Below, piece after piece: positions 1 through 8,379 of a stretch of 64,000 nucleotides of DNA (its first letter is position 1; each line of letters begins with the position of its first letter). The notes under the pieces were generated by a model, which saw only the letters and a program-made list of their open reading frames with translations, did no database searches and was not told the origin of the DNA. Where the stretch lies: NCBI GenBank assembly GCA_020073525.1, contig JAIQFA010000003.1:1-64000 (forward strand). Direction: 5' to 3'. The stretch is from Terriglobia bacterium (GTDB lineage: Bacteria; Acidobacteriota; Terriglobia; Terriglobales; Acidobacteriaceae). The position numbers and the translations under genes were made by a program.

Positions 1-1
1 G

Positions 2-120
2 GACCTTGACATCGCCAACTATGATTCGGCGGAACGGCTATTCGGCCGGGCCTATCCCGACGTCGTCCTCAACACGAGCGCGTATCATCGGGTCGATTTG
101 TGTGAAACGGTCCAAGAAAC
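2..120 (+). pseudogene. Fragment of a dTDP-4-dehydrorhamnose reductase (RfbD/RmlD) gene
   Basis: Frame 2 is open from the window edge and encodes PDVVLNTSAYHRVDLCE at residues 19-35. This matches the conserved core of RmlD/RfbD, which usually reads PDVVxNxAAYxxVDxxE. These proteins reduce dTDP-4-dehydrorhamnose in rhamnose synthesis. The similarity stops near base 115-120, and beyond that the same frame only reads antisense through the neighbouring acyl-CoA dehydrogenase gene. The gene's start lies outside the window. Its 3' two thirds are absent here, so this is a broken gene or one side of an assembly join. The family call rests on one short motif. Confidence 0.6.
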
Positions 121-918
121 AATGTTCAGAATGTTGAAGGCGATCGTGGCACCCTTGCCGACTTCGCCGAGTAAGTTCTCGACCGGCACCTTGCAATCAT
201 TCATGATGATGGGGCAGGTGGAAGATCCGCGAATGCCCATCTTGTGTTCTTCGCCGCCGACGGAAAATCCCGGGAAGGTTCGCTCGACCAGGAACGCCGA
301 GAACTTCTCGCCATCAATCTTGGCGAACACCGTGAACAGGTCGGCAAAGCCCGCGTTCGTAATCCACATCTTCTCGCCGTTCAGGATGTAGTGCTTGCCG
401 TCTGGAGAAAGCACGGCACGGGCGCGGCAATTGAGGGCGTCGGAGCCGGAAGTCGCTTCCGACAAAGCATACGCGCCAACCGTTTCTCCTGTAGCCAGCC
501 GTGGCAGATATTTTTTCTTTTGCTCTTCCGTGCCGAAATAAACGATCGGCAACAGGCCGATGCCGCTGTGGGCGCCCCATGTGGTCGCAAATCCTGCATA
601 TTTGGCGATGTTGTCGGCAATGATGGCGGCGGTGACTTTATCCATTTCAAGGCCGCCATAGGCTTCAGGAATCTCAACCCCGCTGAGGCCGAGATCGCCC
701 GCTTTTTTCAGCAGGTCGCGCGAAATCGAAAAGTCCTTGTGCTCAATCTTCTCGGCCTGGGGCAGAATTTCGTTGATGGCAAACTCTTCCGTCGTTTGCC
801 CGATCATCTGTTGCTGCTCTGAAAAATCCTCTGGAGTGAAGACATCGGCAGTCTGCCGCTCTTCCAGCAAAAAGCTGCCGCCGGAAATCTTGGTTTTAGG
901 AATTGCTGTAGTAGACAT
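85..918 (-). pseudogene. Acyl-CoA dehydrogenase, C-terminally truncated
   Basis: The product is about 277 residues and matches the N-terminal and middle domains of an acyl-CoA dehydrogenase, the FAD enzyme for the first oxidation step of fatty-acid beta-oxidation. Visible motifs include GLSGVEIPEAYGG, YALSEATSGSD (flavin and substrate loop) and NGEKMWITNAG. Family similarity runs to GKGATIAFNILNI and then stops; the last eleven residues are unrelated and end at TGA (85-87). The C-terminal helical domain with the catalytic glutamate is missing, so the encoded protein should be inactive. I chose the ATG at 918 (MSTTAIPK) because the upstream extension is intergenic repeat sequence. A thiolase lies upstream on the same strand, which fits a beta-oxidation locus. 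Confidence 0.8.
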
Positions 919-951
919 GAACAGGGTCCTCCGTACGAGACAAAAAGCGTA

Positions 952-1034
952 AACCACCAAGGGCACGAAGGACCACGATGGGAAGTCAAATCTATAGGCC
1001 TTCCTTCGTGAACCTTAGTGTCCTTTGTGGTGAA
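952..1034. repeat. Inverted pair of the 'ACCAC-AAGG-CACGAAGG' dispersed repeat
   Basis: The left arm at 952-975 reads AACCACCAAGGGCACGAAGG. The right arm at 1003-1034 is the reverse-complement type, CCTTCGTGAACCTTAGTG followed by TCCTTTGTGGTG. About 27 bases separate them and they can fold into an imperfect hairpin. The same pair recurs at 32128-32201 and 52450-52523, and single copies lie near 18287 and 57622. The element sits just downstream of the GxxExxY gene. Confidence 0.8.
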
Positions 1035-1040
1035 TTGCCT

Positions 1041-1450
1041 TTACTTCCATCCCGTACCGTTTACAAATCGTTTGATGCCATCTTTCAGGTGGACAACATT
1101 GCAGTTTATGAGAAGTCCGAGGGAACGTCCACTGAGTTTCAAGTAGGAGATGATTTGCGCTTGATGAACGGGCGCAATCGCGTCCACCGATTTCAGTTCC
1201 ACGATGACCAGATCTTCAACCAAGAGATCGATTCGGTAACCGAGATCCAATTTGACGCCATCGTAGACCACGGGTAACCAACCTGCGCGTCCGACCTTAC
1301 TCCGGCCTTACTGAGTTCATACTGCAAACAAGCTGGGTACGTACTCTCCAGGAGCCCAGGCCCGAGTTCCGAATGAACCCGCATAGCCGCGGTAATCACG
1401 GCGTGACTAATTTCCTGCGAAGTGTTTCGATTGACCGTTAAAGTAGCCAT
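1041..1450 (-). pseudogene. GxxExxY-family protein gene with a frameshift
   Basis: Two frames together give one GxxExxY protein (a small family related to PD-(D/E)XK nucleases). The N-terminal part runs from ATG 1450 (MATLTVNRNTSQEISHAV) through the signature ELGPGLLESTY. The rest (VVYDGVKLDLGYRIDLLVED, then VIVELKSVDAI and LKDGIKRFVNGTGWK) lies in another frame ending at 1041. The switch falls near 1270-1276, where one base appears to be missing between GGTTACC and GTGGTC. The last residue of the name-giving motif is present, so apart from the shift the protein looks complete at about 135 residues. It is either a recent pseudogene or a sequencing error. Its cellular function is unknown. Confidence 0.8.
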
Positions 1451-1522
1451 GACCTCAGTTGTTGCTCTTCCCAAGGCCACCCGCTAGGAGATTCGTCACA
1501 CGATAATTGGTCAATTTTCCCT

Positions 1523-2701
1523 CTAGCTCAGATTCTCGAAAATCCCAGCCGCGCCCATCCCTCCGCCAACGCACATGGTAACCATCCCGTAGCGTCCCGT
1601 GCGGCGCTTCAGTTCACGAATCACGCTGGCCGTCAGTTTGGCGCCTGTGCAACCCAGTGGATGCCCTAAAGCAATCGCGCCTCCATTCGGATTCACGCGC
1701 TCGGGATCAATCCCGCCTTCCTGGATTACCGCTAGCGACTGCGCCGCAAACGCCTCGTTCAGTTCGATCACATCAATGTCCGAGAGCTTCAACCCCGCCA
1801 GTTTCAGTGCCTTCGGAATGGCAAACACCGGCCCGAGCCCCATCTCTTCAGGCTTGTATCCAGCGGTCGCGAACGCGACATATCGCGCCAGCGGATGGAT
1901 ACCCAGAGCCCTCGCCCGATGAGCCGACATCACCACGGCTGCCGCCGCGCCATCCGACATCTGCGAAGAATTCCCCGCCGTGGTCACGCCTTTCACGTGA
2001 AACGCGGCCTTGAGCGCGCCCAGAGCCTCCAACGAAGTATCGGCGCGTGGCCCCTCGTCCACCTTGAAAGAAATCTCATGTTTCTTCGGCTTCGATCCAT
2101 TCGGAGTGGTAAAGCTCACCGGCACAGCAACCGTCTCTTCCTCGAACTTGCCCGCCGCGATCGCCGCCAGCGCCTTCTGATGGCTGCGCAAGGAGAATTC
2201 GTCGCACTGCTCGCGCGTGATGCCAAAGCGCGACGCCACCCGCTCCGCCGTCAGGCCCATTGAGAGATAAGCGTCCGGATAGTGATCCACCAACCAAGGA
2301 TTAGGCGAAATCTTGTTGCCGCCCATCGGGATCATCGACATCGATTCGGTCCCGCCCGCCACCATCACCTCTGCGCCGCCGCTCATGATGCGCTCGGCCG
2401 CCATGGCAATCGCCTGCAAGCCGGACGAACAGAAGCGATTGATAGTCACCGCTGACACCTCGACTGGCAGTCCCGCACGCAGCGAAGCGATGCGAGCTAC
2501 ATTCATCCCCTGCTCAGCCTCGGGCATGGCGCAGCCTAGAATAACGTCTTCAATTTCTTTAGGATCAAGTTGCGGCACGCGATCAAGCGCACCTTTGATT
2601 GCGATAGCAGCCATTTCATCAGGACGCGTAGCCCGCAACGTGCCCTTGTACGCGCGTCCCACCGGAGTGCGGACGGAAGAAACTACAACGACTTCTCGCA
2701 T
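1523..2701 (-). CDS. Acetyl-CoA C-acyltransferase (thiolase)
   Basis: This 392-residue protein is a full-length thiolase. It cleaves 3-ketoacyl-CoA, or condenses acetyl-CoA in the biosynthetic direction. The nucleophilic cysteine is C91 in [10 protein letters not shown], the active-site histidine is near 347 in [15 protein letters not shown], and the second cysteine is C377 in [11 protein letters not shown]. The N-terminal [16 protein letters not shown] is typical of the degradative/biosynthetic acetyltransferase group. The truncated acyl-CoA dehydrogenase downstream suggests fatty-acid oxidation. The sequence alone does not separate FadA from PhaA/AtoB-type enzymes. Confidence 0.93.
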   Translation of the reverse strand: MREVVVVSSVRTPVGRAYKGTLRATRPDEMAAIAIKGALDRVPQLDPKEIEDVILGCAMPEAEQGMNVARIASLRAGLPVEVSAVTINRFCSSGLQAIAMAAERIMSGGAEVMVAGGTESMSMIPMGGNKISPNPWLVDHYPDAYLSMGLTAERVASRFGITREQCDEFSLRSHQKALAAIAAGKFEEETVAVPVSFTTPNGSKPKKHEISFKVDEGPRADTSLEALGALKAAFHVKGVTTAGNSSQMSDGAAAAVVMSAHRARALGIHPLARYVAFATAGYKPEEMGLGPVFAIPKALKLAGLKLSDIDVIELNEAFAAQSLAVIQEGGIDPERVNPNGGAIALGHPLGCTGAKLTASVIRELKRRTGRYGMVTMCVGGGMGAAGIFENLS

Positions 2702-2785
2702 GGGTCAATTTTAACTCTCAGGGGATGCGGAATGCGCGGAGAAGAACAGGCAGGAAGGCCGTGGAAATATTTAAAGGGAGCAAGA

Positions 2786-2812
2786 GATGGGGCTGGCGGG
2801 ACCAACCCCATC
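2786..2812 (-). terminator. Probable intrinsic terminator after the di-haem oxidoreductase
   Basis: On the minus strand an 11-bp stem (GATGGGGTTGG / CCAGCCCCATC, one G-U pair) with a TCCCG loop begins about 11 bases after the stop codon at 2823. It is followed by a moderately T-rich run (TCTTGCTCCCTTT). It separates this gene from the thiolase at 2701. Confidence 0.5.
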
Positions 2813-2822
2813 GCGCAAGCAC

Positions 2823-4385
2823 TCACTCCGGGTCAGTTGGATCGTTAAACAGCACCGTCAGCTTGATGCTGCCATGGCCGAACTGTGGAAAGCCGCTCTT
2901 TGTCGGATCGCCCGGGTCGAGATTCGACGCCGTATCGTCCGGCGGAAACAGCACCAGCGAGTTGAGAAACGTCTGCAACGCAAACTGCTCGCCGCTCTTC
3001 AGTGCCGCGTACTTATCCCGCGACGACTGCGACTCCCCACCGTGACGGAGGATGACATCATTCAGCGTGGTGCTGCGCCCATCATGCCCGTACGGCCCCG
3101 TGGTTCCGACGCCCCAGAGTGGCCGTGTCAGAAACTGCTTCTGCATCGTGCCATCCCAGTTGCGCTCGTAGAAGTTCGCTCCCACGTCGTGCCGCTTGAA
3201 ATCGGTGTAGATGTCTTTCACCACAAACGAATTCCCCAATGGAATCTTCAAGTGCGGCAATCCGCTGCCGTCGTCCACTTCCTGATAGAGCGGCGTCGCC
3301 GTGGCAAACATGGTGTTGAAGATGCCCTTGGATGGGTCATACACCGTTTCCAGGTCGGCGACACGCCGATCATGGTTGATCGTCAGGTTGTCAACGTGAC
3401 AGGACGAGCAGCCGATCTTGTCAAACACCTTCCGTCCGTGGTCCGCCATCGCCGAGGGTTCGCCATGCCCGGGCTTGAAGTAGTTCAGGAGGTAGAACTC
3501 AAGATGATCCACGATCGCGGGATCGATCTCGTTCCCGTTCTGCTCATCAGGAGCGGGAGGCGGGCTGATCTTGTCCCTGGATCCATCCAGCACCATTCCC
3601 GACGGCGTCACTACGCGTCCACCCGCGCTCGCCTTGAGCAAATCCGGATCCGAGGAGGCCTCCAGGCCCATTTCATTGTGGAGCGCGCCGACGATGAACT
3701 CACGCAGCGAGATCGTGCTTCCTTCGGCAAAGAAGGGCTTCACTCGCAGGTCGGAATCCACGCCCTGTACCTTGGAGGTATCAACGGAACCATCCGGCTT
3801 TCCGGTAATGCTGCCAAAATTGATGCCCTTGCTCACGAGCGTCAGGGTCATCGGATGCCGCAGCTTCTGAGCCAGCAACACGGCGAGATCGCGCGTCGAA
3901 CGCAGGTCGGTCGTGATCTCATCGGCCAGCATCTCCTTGAGTCCGAGGCCGAACAGGTGCGGGGCGTCGCGACTATCCGGCCGCGTGACCACGTCTCCCC
4001 CCGCGCCCGCCGAACCCCTCGGCCGCCCGTGGCACAGCGCGCAACTGTCCCCCAGTCCCGCGCCAATGGCGATATCCGTATTGATGTCGCCCACGCCATC
4101 CTTTTCGTTCGCACCCTGCCCTTGCAGGCGCGTGAACTTTCGCTGGAAAAGCTGCCGTCCGCGGCGAACTGACCGGAACGGGTCGCGGTTGATGAGATAA
4201 ACGGATGAACCGGCCGTCATGACATCGCCGCGCCCCGCCCCGATCTCATCCAGCAACGACTTGTTGATCCCGGCCTTCGCCGTATTCGGCGCCTGCGTGT
4301 TGTCGATCATCTGCGCTTGCGCTGCCATCCCAGCCAACATCACGGCCATGCTGGCAAATCTAAGAACTCTTCCCCACATCTGCAT
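2823..4385 (-). CDS. Di-haem oxidoreductase, putative periplasmic peroxidase (DHOR family)
   Basis: The 520-residue precursor has a signal peptide (MQMWGRVLRFASMAVMLAGM, cleavage after AQA) and two c-type haem sites, CALCH at 115-119 and CSSCH at 326-330. The C-terminal GVGTTGPYGHDGRSTTLNDV is characteristic of the di-haem oxidoreductase family, which is related to MauG and bacterial cytochrome c peroxidases. It should act in the periplasm in electron transfer or peroxide reduction; the substrate is unknown. I prefer the ATG at 4385 to the upstream TTG at 4409 because GGGAG lies 8-9 bases before it and the signal peptide then starts normally. The upstream space holds a direct repeat (4461-4692). 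Confidence 0.88.
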   Translation of the reverse strand: MQMWGRVLRFASMAVMLAGMAAQAQMIDNTQAPNTAKAGINKSLLDEIGAGRGDVMTAGSSVYLINRDPFRSVRRGRQLFQRKFTRLQGQGANEKDGVGDINTDIAIGAGLGDSCALCHGRPRGSAGAGGDVVTRPDSRDAPHLFGLGLKEMLADEITTDLRSTRDLAVLLAQKLRHPMTLTLVSKGINFGSITGKPDGSVDTSKVQGVDSDLRVKPFFAEGSTISLREFIVGALHNEMGLEASSDPDLLKASAGGRVVTPSGMVLDGSRDKISPPPAPDEQNGNEIDPAIVDHLEFYLLNYFKPGHGEPSAMADHGRKVFDKIGCSSCHVDNLTINHDRRVADLETVYDPSKGIFNTMFATATPLYQEVDDGSGLPHLKIPLGNSFVVKDIYTDFKRHDVGANFYERNWDGTMQKQFLTRPLWGVGTTGPYGHDGRSTTLNDVILRHGGESQSSRDKYAALKSGEQFALQTFLNSLVLFPPDDTASNLDPGDPTKSGFPQFGHGSIKLTVLFNDPTDPE

Positions 4386-4460
4386 AATCGTCTCCCGGAA
4401 GTTCAACAACCATTTGGCTAACCGTTCAAAACGCTTGTCCAGAGCGGAATTGGCGACCCT

Positions 4461-4692
4461 CTCTACCTAGGGATATCGGAAACCGTGGACAAAATACGAC
4501 AGGTGGCGCGAGGAAGGTGTCAGGTTATGGTGCGAGTTTCCCGGCTTTCGTTACAGGCAAGTGCCAAAACTGAAGACCTGTGGTGTAGCGGAAGTCCCCA
4601 ACTCCCGCTACACACCAAGGTTCTGCATCAGAAGCCGGAATTGCTGGGCTCTACCTGGGATATCGGAAACGGAAGGGAAAACACGACAGGCG
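4461..4692. repeat. Pair of 44-base imperfect direct repeats
   Basis: Copy 1 (4461-4505) and copy 2 (4649-4692) share CTCTACCT, then GGGATATCGGAAAC, then a purine-rich stretch ending in ACGACAGG. They lie 188 bases apart in the 338-base space between the di-haem oxidoreductase and the kinase gene. They could be a duplicated binding site upstream of the oxidoreductase or a local duplication. No coding frame in this space looks real. Confidence 0.6.
4583..4613. other. Perfect 9-bp hairpin
   Basis: GTGTAGCGG (4583-4591) pairs exactly with CCGCTACAC (4605-4613) around a 13-base loop, between the two direct repeats. It has no T-run on either strand, so it does not look like an intrinsic terminator. 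Its role is unknown. Confidence 0.5.
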
Positions 4693-4723
4693 AAATTCAG
4701 AAAAGAACTTGGAGCCTGCCCTA

Positions 4724-7480
4724 TTAGTGGGAAGGATCGAAGCCCGCGAGTTGCCTTGCGGCAAGGGTGTCAGGATGATCGGGGCCAACGGTAGCCGGCA
4801 GATTTTCCCAGGCGGAACGAGCGGCTGCCCGGGCTTCGTCGTTTTTGCCCTGGGCTGCGAGAGCGCGGGCCAGAATCAGGTAGGCTCGACCCACGATTCT
4901 GGAAGGCTGGCCAGGCTGCGCGACTTCCTGAATCATGCGTAATGCGCGCACTGCGTCGGCCTCCGCCTCACTTCGACGTCCAGCTGCAAGTTCGACAATG
5001 GATCGGCGGCCAAGCACTCCCGGCACAAACTGCGCTCCTCCTTTGCCGGACTTGGCTACAGCTTCCATGATGCTCACTGCCTCATTGGCGTATTTCAAAG
5101 CCGATTCAAGATTTCCGCGTTCCTGCTCCATCCGCGAGTACTCTGCCGCCAAGGCCGCAAAGGCGTAGTGCCCGGGTGGAAGATCCTTGCGCAGCCTCGG
5201 CTCTACTTCCGAGAGCATCGCGGCTGCCCGGGTTGGATTGTGCTGGTCGTCGTAGATCCTCGTACGCTCCAGTAGCGATTGATTCACGGTGACCACGTCT
5301 TCGGCTTTCTGCGCGATGGCATATCCCCGTTCCGCATAGTCCGCGGCTTCGTCCAGCCGGTTGAGGACGCGCAGCACTCCGGCGTAGTTGATCAGCAACA
5401 TCGGGGAAACGGCTTGTTCGGTCTCGTCAGCTCGGCTGACGTCGATCGCCCGGCGATAGACCTTCCCGGCCTCAACCGATCGTCCCAACTGATCGAGTGC
5501 AAGGGCCCAGTTATTGAGGAGCGTGCCGGTGGTTTCCGTGTTATCCCGGCCGAGCGCGACCATCAGAGCCGACGCCCGCTCGAATAGCGGAAGGGCCTCA
5601 CGCGTCCGTCCCGCTGCTCGATAGGATTCCGCCAAGTCGAGCAAGACCCTCAATTCTAGTATTTCGGAGTTCAAGGGCGACTCTTTGAGCACCCGTTGCG
5701 CTTCCTGCGCGCGCGCGATTCCCACACTGGTATCGTCCATGTCACGCGCGACCTCGCTGCCGCGCAGCAGGCAGAACACCCGGTCCATAGCAAATTGCGG
5801 ATCACTGGGGAGGTCGTGCAGTCCCTCCTGCATAAGGGGCTCGGCCCGAGGAAGTTGATCGCCGCGAGACAGTATGCTCGCCAGAGCACAGGAAGCTTGA
5901 GCCCGAGTCGAAGGGTCGGGAATGCCGCGTGACAGCTGGTAGGCCTCTTCGAGAAGCGTACGCGCTTTGGCGTCTTCGTCTTGACCAGCGTATTGCCGCC
6001 CGATTGAGATCAAGAGTTGCACGCGGCTGGCATCGTTCCCGTGCTGTCGTTCGATGATCCGCTGTGCGCGCCCGAGCAGGTCTTTCACCGTAAATGGCTT
6101 GCCGGAAGGAGCCGCGTCGGACAGAAGAAATGAATTAAGGTCATTCGTCGCGTCGGCGAGCGCGAGCTGCCGGAAGGCGAAGTCACGCTGTGCACGCGCC
6201 CCGCGCGCCTGCATCAACGTTCCCGTAACACCACCTATCGTGGCTACCAACGCAAGAGAAGCCAGGGCCACCGCCGTACGATTCCGGCGCACAAATTTCC
6301 CCGCGCGATACAGGAGCGTATCCGGCCGGGCGCTGATCGGTTCGTGCTTCAGGTACCGGCCAAGATCGTCAGCCAGAGCCGTAACTGAGACGTAGCGCTC
6401 CTGCGGATTCTTCTTCAGCGCTTTGGCCACGATCGTGTCGAGGTCCCCGCGCAGTGACCGGCTTAGCTTTTCGGGGGTGGTTGTGCGTCTGGCCGCATGG
6501 TCGGTAGTTTCCCCGGCGTTCGCTTTCGTGGGGGTCACGACCTCGGAGAGCCGCCGCGGGTCGGTATCAACGATCGCTTTCACCAGGTCTGCGGGTGTGT
6601 GCGGCCCGTCCCCTGCGGGGTGTTGTCCGGTCAACAACACATAGAGCAGCACGCCCAGCGCATAGACATCGGTAGCGGTTGTGATCGCCTCGCCTCGCAG
6701 TTGTTCGGGAGCCGCATATTCAGGCGTCATCGCACGCCCGCCTTCGACCGTCAGCAGCGTCGCCTCGCCCGCTTGTCCTTCGCCTTCCAGAAGCTTGGCG
6801 ATGCCAAAGTCCAGCAGTTTCACCTGCCCGTCTTTACTCACCAGTACATTCGACGGCTTGAGGTCGCGATGCACGATCAGGTTGGCGTGCGCATGGGCGA
6901 CTGCCTCAAGCACAGTCAGGAAGAGTCGGATCCGAGCCTCTACATCCAACCTCTGCTGGTCGCAGTAGCGATCAAGGTGGTCGCCCTCGACATATTCCAG
7001 GACGAGGTACGGTTGCCCGGCCGCGGAGACGCCGGCATCCACCAACTCCGCGATGTGAGGATGCGCGAGCCGTCCCAGAATGCTGCCCTCACGTTTGAAG
7101 CGCTCCTCGCCGCCTTTCCCCATCAGCGCAAGGTTGAGGAACTTCACCGCCACTCGCCGCTCGAAGCGGCCATCGCTGCGTTCGGCCAGCCACACGCTTC
7201 CCATTCCGCCCTGGCCGATTTGGGAGATCAGCTTGTAAGGTCCAAGGGTCTGGCCGGCGAGTCCCGGATTGTTCGGCATACCGAAGCGGCTTTTTTCGAG
7301 AAATCCTTCTTGCGCCAGCACGCGGTGTTCGTCAAGAAGTTCTACCAACTGCGCCGCGAGCGTCGGATTCTGTTCACCCAGCGAACGCAGCCATGCGGAG
7401 CGCTCGTCGCCAGACAGAGCCAGCGCCTGATCCAGATACGGACTTAATAGCTGCCACTGCTCCGGGCTAAGTGTGGACAT
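4724..7480 (-). CDS. Transmembrane Ser/Thr protein kinase with TPR repeats
   Basis: This 918-residue protein has an N-terminal helical segment (1-75) and a Hanks-type kinase domain at about 81-375. The kinase has a glycine-rich loop GQGGMGSV, ATP-binding lysine K113 (AVKFL), catalytic HRDLKPSN at 204-211 and DFG at 224-226. One transmembrane helix follows (AVALASLALVATIGG, about 400-420), then a long alpha-helical region of TPR-like repeats that probably faces the periplasm. All catalytic residues are present. The gene begins 7 bases after the ECF sigma factor gene, whose stop codon lies within this gene's GAGGA ribosome site, so the two are co-transcribed. In Acidobacteria and Planctomycetes this sigma-kinase pairing is recurrent. 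The signal it senses is unknown. Confidence 0.93.
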   Translation of the reverse strand: MSTLSPEQWQLLSPYLDQALALSGDERSAWLRSLGEQNPTLAAQLVELLDEHRVLAQEGFLEKSRFGMPNNPGLAGQTLGPYKLISQIGQGGMGSVWLAERSDGRFERRVAVKFLNLALMGKGGEERFKREGSILGRLAHPHIAELVDAGVSAAGQPYLVLEYVEGDHLDRYCDQQRLDVEARIRLFLTVLEAVAHAHANLIVHRDLKPSNVLVSKDGQVKLLDFGIAKLLEGEGQAGEATLLTVEGGRAMTPEYAAPEQLRGEAITTATDVYALGVLLYVLLTGQHPAGDGPHTPADLVKAIVDTDPRRLSEVVTPTKANAGETTDHAARRTTTPEKLSRSLRGDLDTIVAKALKKNPQERYVSVTALADDLGRYLKHEPISARPDTLLYRAGKFVRRNRTAVALASLALVATIGGVTGTLMQARGARAQRDFAFRQLALADATNDLNSFLLSDAAPSGKPFTVKDLLGRAQRIIERQHGNDASRVQLLISIGRQYAGQDEDAKARTLLEEAYQLSRGIPDPSTRAQASCALASILSRGDQLPRAEPLMQEGLHDLPSDPQFAMDRVFCLLRGSEVARDMDDTSVGIARAQEAQRVLKESPLNSEILELRVLLDLAESYRAAGRTREALPLFERASALMVALGRDNTETTGTLLNNWALALDQLGRSVEAGKVYRRAIDVSRADETEQAVSPMLLINYAGVLRVLNRLDEAADYAERGYAIAQKAEDVVTVNQSLLERTRIYDDQHNPTRAAAMLSEVEPRLRKDLPPGHYAFAALAAEYSRMEQERGNLESALKYANEAVSIMEAVAKSGKGGAQFVPGVLGRRSIVELAAGRRSEAEADAVRALRMIQEVAQPGQPSRIVGRAYLILARALAAQGKNDEARAAARSAWENLPATVGPDHPDTLAARQLAGFDPSH

Positions 7481-7487
7481 GGATTCC

Positions 7488-8054
7488 TCACAACGACAAA
7501 TCCGCGCGAATTTTCCGATGCAGGTAAATGCGCGCCTTCTCCCAGTTCCGTTGCACCGTGCGTTCCGATACTCCCCTCATGGCGGCGATTTCACCGAACG
7601 AGAAACCACAGAAAAACTTCAAGTCGACAACCTCGGCGAGAACCGGCTCCACTTTGCCAAGCTCGTCCAACACCTCGCTGATTTGCGCAAGTTCCCGGTG
7701 GTCGACGGCATTCTCCATGGCGTCGGTGTCGAGCACGGTGATTTCGAACAGGCCCCCACGCTTCTGGGCATGTCGTTCCCGGGCATGATCGATGATCAAA
7801 CCCCGCATCACGCGCGCCGCATATCCCATGAATCGCGCGCGGTCGGGAAACGACGGCCCGTCGCGCCCTGCCATATCCAGATACGCTTCGTGCAGCAGGG
7901 TTGTGGCGCCCAGGCTCACGGCTGCGCCCGGCCGCGCGAGTTCGCGCCTGGCCAACCGGTGCAGTTCCGCGTAGAGAGCACTGAAGAGCGCATCTGCCGC
8001 GGCAACGTCACCTTGTTCGGCGGCGCCAATCAGCCCCGAGATCGTAGGGTCCAC
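7488..8054 (-). CDS. ECF-type RNA polymerase sigma factor
   Basis: The 188-residue protein belongs to the ECF sigma factors usually encoded beside Ser/Thr kinases (Sigma70_ECF). Region 2 contains LARRELARPG and LLHEAYLDM followed by FMGYAARVMRGLIIDHAR. Region 4 contains FCGFSFGEIAAMRGVSERTVQRNW, a helix-turn-helix for the -35 element. I chose GTG at 8054 (VDPTISGLIGAAE) because GAGG lies 8 bases upstream; a longer TTG form would start at 8078. The adjacent kinase is the likely partner, either phosphorylating the sigma factor or expressed under its control. No anti-sigma factor gene is adjacent. Confidence 0.92.
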   Translation of the reverse strand: MDPTISGLIGAAEQGDVAAADALFSALYAELHRLARRELARPGAAVSLGATTLLHEAYLDMAGRDGPSFPDRARFMGYAARVMRGLIIDHARERHAQKRGGLFEITVLDTDAMENAVDHRELAQISEVLDELGKVEPVLAEVVDLKFFCGFSFGEIAAMRGVSERTVQRNWEKARIYLHRKIRADLSL

Positions 8055-8379
8055 GCAGACATCCTCGCTGCGTTTCAAACCGCAGTGCGCGCAAGCGTCT
8101 CGTATTTCGAGGGGTTAGTCAAGATCGTCGATTCGTGCCTCCGACATTTGCAGCGCCAGCGCGGTAGCGACAACGCGGTTTTGGGGAGGTGGCTGGCAGC
8201 GCCCACGCGACTCTCCTTTTCCACAGCGGACTGGAAGAGTCATCCGCAATTCACGGTCTGTTCATACTTTTGTAACCTCCCCGTAAACCAAGGTGACTAG
8301 TTTGCAGCGAGGTTGTACGCCAGCCCGGTGTGCATCGCTCTGGGCGGTGAGCGGCCAACCAATCATTGGAGGAACAGGA
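8055..8379. other. Divergent intergenic region
   Basis: This 325-base space separates the minus-strand sigma factor operon from the plus-strand phosphoesterase-like gene, so it should carry promoters for both. I could not pick a convincing -35/-10 pair on either strand. A strong ribosome site GGAGG (8368-8372) serves the plus-strand gene. No coding frame or repeat of the window's families was seen. Confidence 0.5.

Noticed and set aside
2787-4172. Plus-strand frame of 461 codons
   Set aside because: It is a shadow of the di-haem oxidoreductase gene, with no recognisable domain and no start signal.
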